The position numbers were made by a program, and so were the translations under genes. The notes below the pieces were generated by a model. The model was not told the origin of the DNA. It saw nothing but the letters and a program-made list of their open reading frames with translations, and did no database searches. A stretch of DNA of 64,000 bases from Cinnamomum chago (taxonomy: Eukaryota; Streptophyta; Magnoliopsida; Laurales; Lauraceae), in the NCBI GenBank assembly GCA_038049695.1, contig CP142452.1, positions 80,402,501 to 80,466,500 of the forward strand, given 5' to 3'. Below are positions 54,928 to 64,000 of the stretch, piece by piece (position 1 is the stretch's first letter; every line of letters starts with the position of its first letter).

Positions 54928-56215
54928 GTTTTCACCGAAGGTTTTGGTTCTCAACTGATGGGGTTTTACCTCCCCTATTATAGTGGTAAAAAGCGCTATT
55001 TCTTACCCGCAATTTACCCGCCGGATCTTTTCTGCTGCCTGTTCTACATTCGAATCCGGACAAACACCTTTCATCTCCTGAGACCATGATACCTCACTAA
55101 AAATCTATTTCCCTCACTAGAAGCCCCCGCCCCCACCTCACCTGAGGTTTTTTCGGCCCCTCTCCAGAGGGCTAGGGGCCCCTCATAAACTTAAAAAAAA
55201 AAAACAACAGAAAAAACTGAAGAGATTTTATAAAAGGTCTGCAAAACTATTTATGCAGTACAGATCGCTGCAATAATACAATCTAAGATGTGGCATAGGA
55301 TATCACACAAAAATCTAATTTCTCAGCTATTTTTTAATTAAACCGTTGTGCCTGTTTGGTAATTTACTATTAAAGTAAAGTTAAAGTAAAGCTTATATTT
55401 AAAAGATATGAAAAGACTAGGGGTTATATTAAAATTACAAAAATTCAAAATTACCATTTTTTTTTATAAAAAAAGTCAGAAAGCAAGATCTTCAATTCAC
55501 TAAATAACAAAAAAAAAAAAATCCACTTCTTACATAAAAAGTAAAAAAAAATTTCCTTATCAAGCAACTAAAGACAAATTAAGTACTATCGTATTATGAT
55601 GAATCTCTCTTATATTTTACTCTCTTGATTTGAGTTATACGGCTACCCTTTTTTTATTGTTATTATTCTAATTTTTAACCTTGTCATCTAATATGGACTA
55701 GATAATAGGATATACTATTTTAAGAGCTCCATATTAGGGTTTCTACAACAAGCAAGCATAATGCTAAAAAAAAAAAAGACTTTCTAGATTTGGGGAGGAA
55801 AAGGTGAATATGGCAGGAGGTAAATATGTGTACGTAATATCCTACAATTGTTAGCTATTGCACACTTTGAGGACAAAATTATAATTTTCGCAAAGTCATC
55901 CCATGCTGTTAAAGGTGGGGAGATTTTGTTATCTCGAAACTTTTGGGCTGCTTGGCTCTCTTCTTTGAGTTGAACCATTATTAAAATGAGTCCCAACCTA
56001 CTTTCGGCTTGCACCAGCTATTAAACGAATATTACAACTTCTAAAGGGCATGCAACGTACAACTCTTCATTTTAGGTTAAGCCCACCTTGTCTCTAGCAT
56101 GCATGGCTGCATAAATCCCATGGTTGTGCATGCTCCTTCGAGATCTTCGAGTTTGCATGAGAAATATCCCCCTGATTCGGTGTTACAATGTTTGTGTGAT
56201 ATTTGTTTCCAACCC
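54191..56215. other. intergenic region
   Basis: 2 kb without a recognised gene. It has an (ATC)n microsatellite (54891-54927) and an AT-rich MITE-like stretch with AAAGTAAAG (about 55370-55620). Confidence 0.5.
54891..54927. repeat. (ATC)n microsatellite
   Basis: A run of about twelve ATC trinucleotides in non-genic DNA. Confidence 0.93.
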
Positions 56216-56335
56216 CACCTTTCACTTGCGAACCAAGCACATTGAGATAGTTGAATGTTTATTTCGTAACAAGCTAATATAAGATTGAAGACATCTTCAC
56301 CAAAGGCCTCTCTTCATGTAGTTTTCACTTACGTG
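56216..56335 (+). pseudogene. copia RNase H C-terminal scrap
   Basis: Plus-strand translation gives FHLRTKHIEIVE followed, after a stop, by EDIFTKGLSS. This is the conserved end of copia RNase H (compare KHIEVD and DIFTKGL in the intact element at about 20128 and 20220). Only about 120 bp are left. Confidence 0.72.
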
Positions 56336-56756
56336 TTTGGCAATTAACTAGTTAAGTTAAAGTAAACTGAATACTGATAAGAAATGACAAGAGTTCCTAT
56401 CAAAAGTACATAATTTTAAAATTTCCTCTGAAAATTTTTCAAAAATAGTGAAAAAAACAACATTTTTTCTCCACTAAAAAAGAAAAAAAAAACTCTATTT
56501 TTCTATACAAAGAGTTAAAAAGAAAACACCTATCATAACACTTTATGTTTTATTCTCTCTTGATTTGATAAATCACCTCACCATACATCAATTCGCTATA
56601 CATCCAAACAAAAAGTTAAGCTTTTTGTCAGTGAGGGGATGATTGATCGCTTATTTAGTTCCTGGTCTCCAACATCTCATATCATTTTCAGCTTTTATTA
56701 ACAAAATTTACTTGCACTCTTGTTTTACTGGAGGAAACATTTTAATACCATATGCA

Positions 56757-58590
56757 GGAACCGGTGCTTTGGCCTCGAAAGAACAATGGTGACATGAAAG
56801 CCGTTTCTATTTCTTTTTCACAATACTCTTGTTTCACAAGTTATTTGTAAAAATATGTGAAATTTGTCATCGTGTGATTCTAGAATTGCTTTGTACTGTT
56901 CAACCATCAACTGATTGATATGTATATTGGCCATGTTCCTTGCTTGGTTTCATCTATACCGTGTGTATTGGCTTATTTATGTACTCTATTCTAGCTAAAA
57001 CAAACTAATAATAAAGGTTTTAGAACTAGCTTCTGGGACACTATATCTAAAGCCAAAACCTTTGTAGTGTGAGTCATTATATCGATTGTGATAATATCTT
57101 ATGTTGTTTCAGCCGTGTTCTTTGTTTCTAACAAAAAAAAAAAAAAAACAGTTTTTTCATATAATTTTATACAAAAATGAATTTTGATTTTTTATTGCCT
57201 TTATTGGTGACATGAATTCATGAGTTCTAGACTTCCAGTACATTTTAGGTTTTAGACTATTCACAAATGTTTGGTGGTCTAATTGAATCTCTTATGTATA
57301 TTTTGGGCCTGATACAATATGTTTTTTTAGTATAATGCAGTGGGAGTCCAGTAACACATAAACCTCAGAATCAGCCTTCGCCATGTCCCAAAATTTTGAA
57401 GCTCAAAGATCCAGAAAATTATATGTGTGCATAGTGTTCTCCTTGGAAAGCGAAATGGCCTCTAAAAATATTTAAAGGAAAGTGAGCTTTCTTAAAATGG
57501 TAGTTAGAGCATGCCAAATTGTAGAAATTTCATGGGTAATCCTCCTAGGAACTTGTCATCCACCATCATCCTAAAACACATAAAAGACCAATACTTATAA
57601 AATATAAATATTTATTTATTTATATGCATTCATGATAATCAATTCAAATTAATAAATTCATTTATACAAGAAAATATTATAATAAAAAATAAAAGAAAGA
57701 AATATTAGCATATTACATAATGTTTTAGTTCAAATACCGAATGTAAAAGACTAAAAATAAGTTTCAAGTTATATTGAAATAATCATTTTTATCATTCTTA
57801 GCTCTAAACCTCGAACATAGTTACTTAAAAATAAACACAAACTATTTAGAGTTAGATCTAGCTATCAAATAATTAAGAATAAAAATAATTTATTAAAATA
57901 AGGTGACTTAGCAGAGTCTCCTACATATTTGGCTCGATCCTTTGCCCCCAACGAGATTACTCCCAAAAATACTCAAGAGTCTAACTCAACGAGTTTTTTC
58001 TATCCATGTCTGGTTTGTGGGCGCCATCTTTCCACTTCTATCAGCTCCCATTCTCTTTGCGTGAGTGGGTATTGTTGGGTTTAGAGTTTAGATTGGATGC
58101 CAAAATGAAAAACTCTTTTAATATTCCACAAACCTCCTTGATCGTATTTTGCACCCAGTTCGATTCTATGGCTATCAAAGAAAAGTAGCAGAATTGGTTG
58201 GTAGTCCGTCTTATCTGAGTGGGACCCGGTATTTTGGGAGACTACTTGTCTTCTACCAGGACCTTTCTCTTGTGACCGGTTTCCACTTCCCGGTCATGTC
58301 TCTCATATTGTTCTAGTCTGTGTCCACTGTAAGGCCCACATAATAATGATATGAACTGTTAAAAGATGAATGTACATGACAAATAATGTGATTGGCACAA
58401 TCTATCAATAATATCTTAATTCCATTATCAGTTCCAATCTTAAGTATGGTCAATAATGTCTTAATTCCGTGATCAGTCGATCTTGTGCCTAGGGTTAGGT
58501 AGGACCAACTCTATTCAAGTGCAATTAGAGAATATGTTACTCGATAGATGCCATTCATTTTGAGCAATTTAAATTTTATTATAGAAGTCC
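56757..58590. repeat. segmental duplication, copy 1 (empty sites)
   Basis: Aligns in order with 60478 to the window end. Shared strings include TTTGGCCTCGAAAGAACAAT, TTATGTTGTTTCAGCCGTGT, TTATCTGAGTGGGA and GGCCCACATAATAATGATAT. It lacks both the foldback and the hAT-like element that interrupt copy 2. I recognise no gene in it; it may derive from a larger repeated unit. Confidence 0.85.
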
Positions 58591-58824
58591 ATGATGGTGA
58601 CATCACAGTTGTTGTGCAGGGGACAATACATCCCACTCAGAGGAAACGTGTAAGAGACGCCAAATGGAGGAAATTCAGACTAGATGATGAAGATGGGATT
58701 CAAGACTTGGCATTCATGGTACGTGGTTCCTATTGTTGATAAGATTGAGTCTTCTAGACTAGCACCTTAGCAGGTCTTCTAGTTTGTGTGGACTAGCTTC
58801 GTTTGGGCTTGGAATATGGCAAAC

Positions 58825-59312
58825 TAGGGGTACACAAAAAATCCATTGATCCGTAAAATCGATCTGATCCGATCTAATCCGTGGATTTTTAACCGAACCA
58901 AAGGTAAACGAATTGGCGACGGATTGAAAATCTTGTAATTCGTTAGCAACGAATCGGTGAAATCCCGGTGATGGATTCAATACGATCCGTTCCATTGACA
59001 TTAAATATAAATAAATTAATAAAAACGTAAGGGGTCTACATATAAGTTAAGAGATCTAAATTTAAGGGGTCTAAATATAACTTATGGGGTCTAATTATAT
59101 TTTTAATTTGTAATTTATTTTATTTTTTTGTAGATTGTTAGATCTCTTTCTTTAACATTAGATTTAACGGATTGAACGGATTAAACCGTTGGATCGGATC
59201 GGTTTTTAATAGCCACGGATTGGTGACGGATTCTTAAACCATCAATCCGTAGGTAATGGATTAGTGTCGGATTTGGCCTAATCCACACCAATCCGACCCG
59301 TGTACACCCTTA
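58825..59312. mobile_element. hAT-like MITE, TAGGGGTACAC ends
   Basis: 488 bp with ends TAGGGGTACACAAAA and (inverted) TAAGGGTGTACACGGG. Flanks are TGGCAAAC (58817-58824) and TGACAAAG (59313-59320), 6 of 8 bases shared, so an older insertion. The ends are rich in GATCCGATC and related short palindromes. There is no coding capacity. Confidence 0.65.
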
Positions 59313-59572
59313 TGACAAAGTCAAAGTTCATATCTAGCTGTGATTTCAAGGAGAAAAGGTTGGATATTTTCCAATAAATTTTCAAACTGTAATTGTAGAT
59401 TTAGTTCATAACAACTACATTTATAGTTTTCTGTTTTCCAAATGAAAAGATCTAGTTGTCACCATGTACCTCTATTCCAAATCCTCGAGTCCCTTGTATG
59501 TTGTAACTTGTAGCTTCTTTGTCCGCGTGTAGGATTTTTCCATCTCATGGTTGGCCCGATTTGTGGGACATA

Positions 59573-59745
59573 TATACATATTTATTATTGTAACGGAGGA
59601 TGTCTTAGCCATTTGGGCCTAACTAATCCCTAAGGGCTAAGGGGAGCCGGATAAATCCCTTGTGGTCCTAGTGTGGTAATGCAGTTTCGAACCCTCGATC
59701 TCCGGAGCAAACCGTGGTCTTATGACAACTTTGCTACTGTTAGTA
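59573..59745 (-). mobile_element. tRNA-derived SINE-like sequence
   Basis: On the minus strand an A-box-like TAGCAAAGTTGTC (59724-59736) is followed, about 42 bp on, by a B-box-like GGGTTCGAAAC (59684-59694). The body shares GACCACGGT with the SINE at 39232. A poly(T) run on the plus strand abuts the tRNA-like head. Ends are approximate. Confidence 0.5.
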
Positions 59746-59757
59746 TTTTTTTTTTTT

Positions 59758-60477
59758 TGTTGGCTAATTCATGGGTTAGACAAAACTTTGGATCGAGTTG
59801 TAATTTTCTATTTATTTTAAAGTGAACTATGGTTGTGTCGCCGGAAAAGCTAAAGTGAAGAAAGAAAAGAAAATGAAGAAAACTAGGCGAACCCACGAGG
59901 AACGATCGATCGGAGGCCTGACGTGCCTCAGTTATTTGGTGGTCCAATCGATCGGAGCCATTGTGTGATCGATCGTATGGGGCGATAAAAATGGGAAAGT
60001 CTCCTAAACTGCTGCGAATTTATTTCCCTTTGAGACTTTGTTTTCCACTTTAAGTCCTATTTGTGTTCTAACATCAAGACACGAATTTGGGGCTATATAT
60101 AAGGGTTTGCTCTCAACCCTAAACACACATCAGTTAATTCTCTCTCATTGATCTGAGGTGAGAATGCCCTAAGAGAGATTCTTTGATTCCCTAAAGCTAT
60201 TGAGAGGTTGTGCTGAAGAGAAAGCAGTAGAAGGTTTATTACTTCTACTCTCTTGTAGAAGACAGTTTATCTTAATTGATAAGGTGCGACAAGATCAAAT
60301 AAGGAGAACACTGCACTTGGGGAAGTCGTAGGAGCGAAAAGTTATACAAGAACAACTGTAGTCCTTAGGTCGAGGTACTGACTGGAAAAGAGCCTATGAG
60401 TGTATCTTTGGATTGTTCATTAGTTATTGATTTCTAAATTGTGGTTTCTCTCTGGAAAAGATTTCCATTACCACATG
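59758..60477 (+). other. possible LTR remnant with TATA box
   Basis: Begins TGTTGGC and contains a strong TATA stretch (GCTATATATAAGGG, 60092-60105). It also carries CGATCGATCG motifs (about 59903-59975) and a stretch near 60440-60475 (GTGGTTTCTCTCTGG) that recalls the U5 end of copia LTRs. No target duplication and no partner LTR were found, so this is tentative. Confidence 0.3.
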
Positions 60478-60583
60478 TAGCAACCGCTCCTTTGGCCTCG
60501 AAAGAACAATGGTGACATGAAATCTGTTTCTATTTCTTTTTCTTCGTGCTCTTGTTTTGTGAATATATATATATATATATGTA

Positions 60584-60714
60584 GAGGAGAGCTCACACAA
60601 GCTGCAGCTAAGCTTATTACAAGCTGGAGCGTATGAGGCCCAGGTGAGACCCAATGGTGCTTATGAGGCTCCAGCTTATAATAAGCTGGACTGCAGCTTA
60701 TGTGAGCTCTCCTC
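60584..60714. mobile_element. 131-bp foldback in a (TA)n tract
   Basis: The ends read GAGGAGAGCTCACACAAGCT and (inverted) GAGGAGAGCTCACATAAGCT, then GCAG. The interior also pairs (AGCTGGAGC against GCTCCAGCT). (TA)n tracts flank both sides. It is absent at the matching place of copy 1 near 56845. Related to the elements at 2148 and 2334. Confidence 0.85.
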
Positions 60715-60924
60715 ATATATATATATATATAAAAGAAAAGTGTCATCGTATGTGATCCAAGAATTGGTTGGTACTACTGTAAAACTATCAACTGATTGAT
60801 GTGTATATTGGATATGTTCCTTGCTTAATTTCATCTATATATACAGTGTGTAATATTGGCTTATTTATGTACTCCATTGTAGCTAAAACAAACTAATAAA
60901 GGTTTTGGAACTAGCTTTTGGGAC

Positions 60925-62321
60925 CATGGTTTAAAATCTCGGCCGAGACCGGGCCGATATCTCACTGAGATATCGGTCTCAGCCCATTTTCACCAAAATC
61001 TCGGCCATCTCGGCCATCTCGGTATTTTCAATATCTCGGCCGATATATCGGCCGAGATGTATAAAAAGCATACAAATCCTAATTTTTTTTATTCTTCTTC
61101 CATCTTCATCTTCTTCTCTTCTCTTCTCAAGGCCCCTACTAGCCATAGCAACAACCACCTTCTCTCTTCCATATTTTCAAATCTCACTTCTATTTTTTGA
61201 AGAAAATATTATCTAAGGTAAGAGGAAATCAACTTAAAGCATATTATGTGTTTTTTTTTTTTTTTTTATAGATGAAGCATAGAGGTTTGTCACTTACTCA
61301 CTTGTGTAATTGTGTTGTTTTCTTCATTTAGAAGTTAGATCTATATACTTTCATGCTAGATCTACTCATACACATGATTTTGAACTTTTTTTTCAATTTT
61401 TTTTATTTTCGGATTTTTTAATATTTGAATTATAATATATCATTTTTTGGGGATTTCATCATAAATATGTTGTTTTAATAATTCATGATCATTGTATGGT
61501 GTGTAAATGATAGATCTACATACTTTTATGTTAGATCTATATATTTAGGATTTTAAAAATGATTTTATTAAATTTTGTTTTTCAAAAAATAATTTTTGTT
61601 ACTTGTTAGGATATTTGTGATACCAAAGGCTTATTAATAGTGTGTAGATGATAGATCTACATCTACTCATAGTCATAAACATGATTTAGATTTTTATTTT
61701 AATTATTTTATTTTTGAATTTTTTAATATTTTAATTATCTGTCATACACTCATACTCATTAGTCTCTCTCTAGTCTCTACTAGTACTCTCCACTAGTCTC
61801 CTCTAATTTCAGGTAAACCATGAACATTTTGATGCCCAAGTGCTTTATGATTTATCTATCTCAGTCACTAACTCACTATCTCATTCACTAATCTTTAGGG
61901 TCTTGAATTTCACAACTTTATTTGATGATTAAGTTAGTATTAAATGATGATTGATATGTTATCTTTATCTTCTTATATTTGACACTAATAAATTGATCAT
62001 GAGCAGAGCATCAATAATGTTTGCATTATATGAAATACTGGAAAAAAGACAGTGAACTGCGAGTCTGCGACACAGACAGGACTCATAACTTAAGGTGACC
62101 GAGATTTTGATTTATTGTTGTTACTAATGGAAACAAATATAGTTTTCCAGCCTTTTATAATATTCTGGATTTTTTGGATATTTTTGAGAATTTTTTTGGA
62201 TTAAAAAAAAAATTCACACCGCGATGATCGCGACGGGACCGATATCCGCGACCGATACCGATATCATATCGATTTTTCGGCCCGGCCGATACCGCGACCG
62301 AGACCGAGATTTTAAACCATG
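60925..62321. mobile_element. hAT-like element, CATGG family
   Basis: 1,397 bp with ends CATGGTTTAAAATCTCGG, inverted and identical for at least 18 bp, and a perfect 8-bp duplication TTTGGGAC (60917-60924 and 62322-62329). Subterminal CGGCC/GGCCGATAT repeats are dense. There is no transposase. Copy 1 of the duplication shows the unoccupied site at about 57032-57039. Confidence 0.92.
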
Positions 62322-64000
62322 TTTGGGACATAGTATCTAAAGCCAAAACCCTTTAGTGTGAGTCTTTATATCGACTCTGAACAAATATCTTATGTTGTTT
62401 CAGCCGTGTTCTTTGTTTCTTAAAAAAAAAAAATTTGTATAATATTTTTAGATAAATGAATTTTAATTTTTTATTGCCTTTATTGGTGACATGAATTGAG
62501 TTCCAGTACAATTTGGGTTTTAGACTATTGACAAATGTTTGGTGGTCTAATTGAATCTTTAATGTATATATTGGGCCTGATACAACATGTTTTTTAGTAG
62601 ATAGTGGGAGACTGGGAGTCCAGTAACCCACAAACCTCACAATCAGCATTCGCCGTGTCCTAGAATTTTGAAGCTTAAAGATCCTGACAATTATATGCGG
62701 AATTGGTCTCTCAAGAAAGTGTGCTTTCTTAAAATGATTGTTAGAGGCTTAGAGCATGCCAAATTGTCGAAATTGCATGGGTAATCTTCCTAAGAAGTTG
62801 TCATCCACCATCATCCTAAAATATATAAAAGACCAGTACCAATAAAATATAAATATTTTTTTATTTATATACATTCATAATAATCAATTAAAATTAATAT
62901 CATTTATACAAGAAAACATTATAATAAAAAAAAAGAAAAAATCTTGCATGTTAATTAAATTTTAGTTCACATATCAAATGTAAAAGATTAAAAATAAGTT
63001 TCAAATTACATTCAAATAATCATTTTTAAATTGCTAGCTCCAAACCTCGAATATAATTACTTAAAAATAAACGCTAACTATTTAGAATTAGATCTAGCTA
63101 TCAAATAATTAAGTATAAAATAAGTTATTAAAATGCGGTGATTTGGTCGAATCTCTCATTTATTTGACTCGGTCATTTGTCAATACGAGATGACTCAAGG
63201 AGAGTCAAGTATCTACTCATCATGTTTTCCTATCCATGCCATGGTTAGGTGTGCAACTGGATAAGGTGATGGAAAGGCCAGTAAATGGTAATTTTATTGT
63301 CATGGTGGGTGTTTCAAAGTCAAGGTATTCTACAAAGGGGATTACTTGGTTTGTAGGCAACTCTGCATGCCACCTTGGGTACGCTAATCTTCCCACTCTT
63401 TGGCTTTTCTCTTTCACTTATATGGGCTCTTCGTCCCATTGTGTGGGCTCCGTTGGATTTAAAACTTACGATGGATATCAAAATTAAAAAGTTAGGATAT
63501 CCCTCTCTTTTAATATTGCCCACACACCTCGATCATAGGATGGTAACGTCTTGCACGCGGTTTGATTTAAATTGATTAGCGGAATTGGCTGGTAGCAGTC
63601 TTATCTGAGTGGGAGTGGGACCACTACTTTGGTAGTCTAACTCTTCTGAAAGACTTCGTATCCGGATCCCATGATTCCTCCAAACAGGGGAATGTGTGTA
63701 GGTCCCCGGTCTTGTCTGTCACTTCTTCTCGTCTGTGTCCACAATGAGGCCCACATAATAATGATATGGACTGTTTAAGATGAATGTACGTATACCTTCT
63801 TATTTTCTTGAGTTTCACTTCGATGGAAGGTGCTCTGAAGTCACGACGTGACTGATAATGTGATCAGGACAATCTCATGTATGATTAATAATATCTTAAT
63901 TTCATCATTAGTCATGTGTTCAATCTCTATTTAAGTGCAATTAGAGAATAGTCACTGGACAGTTGTCATTCATTTTTGAACGGCTTAGATTGTATGATAG

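Larger units (their letters stand above)
60478..64000. repeat. segmental duplication, copy 2 (with two insertions)
   Basis: Partner of 56757-58590, same orientation, about 80-85 percent similar by eye. It is lengthened by the foldback at 60584-60714 and the hAT-like element at 60925-62321. The similarity continues to the window end, so the block extends beyond it. Confidence 0.85.

Noticed and set aside
1..64000. CRISPR arrays, bacterial-type operons or plasmid features
   Set aside because: Repeats here are microsatellites, tandem duplications or transposon ends without regular unique spacers. The gene structure is eukaryotic.

Overview
The window is nuclear DNA from a flowering plant. The one intact gene is interrupted by long GT-AG introns, the DNA is AT-rich and full of (TA)n and (GA)n tracts, and most of the rest is plant-type mobile DNA: Ty1/copia, long-LTR, L1 and RTE LINE, tRNA-derived SINE, hAT-like, Harbinger-like and foldback elements. 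The species cannot be named from the sequence alone.

Left part (1-7,300): a non-genic, element-dense stretch. Foldback elements sit in (TA)n tracts (about 1,214 and 2,148). They are followed by three abutting inverted-repeat elements (2,334-3,766, 3,770-4,846 and about 4,850-5,505). The second of these carries a perfect 62-bp inverted repeat with a 3-nt loop.

Centre (7,538-35,650, minus strand): one complete gene of nine coding exons encodes an 1,115-residue PRAF-type protein with PH, RCC1-repeat, FYVE, coiled-coil and BRX domains. All eight introns have GT-AG ends, and every exon joins in frame. Its three longest introns are loaded with insertions. Intron 3 holds a nearly intact young copia element in antisense orientation. 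Intron 2 holds copia and LINE relics, two hAT-like elements and an 84-bp tandem duplication. Intron 1 holds a three-level nest (LINE fragment inside a hAT-like element inside an RTE-type LINE relic) plus two opposed L1 fragments.

Right part (35,700-64,000): no intact gene was found. A CC-NB-ARC disease-resistance pseudogene (46,937-50,750) was broken by a stop and frameshifts, and a 2.55-kb TG...CA element with 5-bp target duplications, probably a solo LTR, split it exactly at the P-loop. Related ~1.1-kb blocks lie on both sides of it. At the right end a ~1.8-kb block is duplicated. The second copy carries two extra insertions, and the first copy preserves both empty sites. SINEs, further hAT-like elements, MITEs and copia scraps fill the rest.

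I found no evidence for a new multi-gene system. The most interesting material is structural: perfect or near-perfect palindromes, foldbacks confined to TA microsatellites, a hAT-like family with three members that all keep 8-bp target duplications, and insertion histories that can be read directly from nested copies and empty sites.
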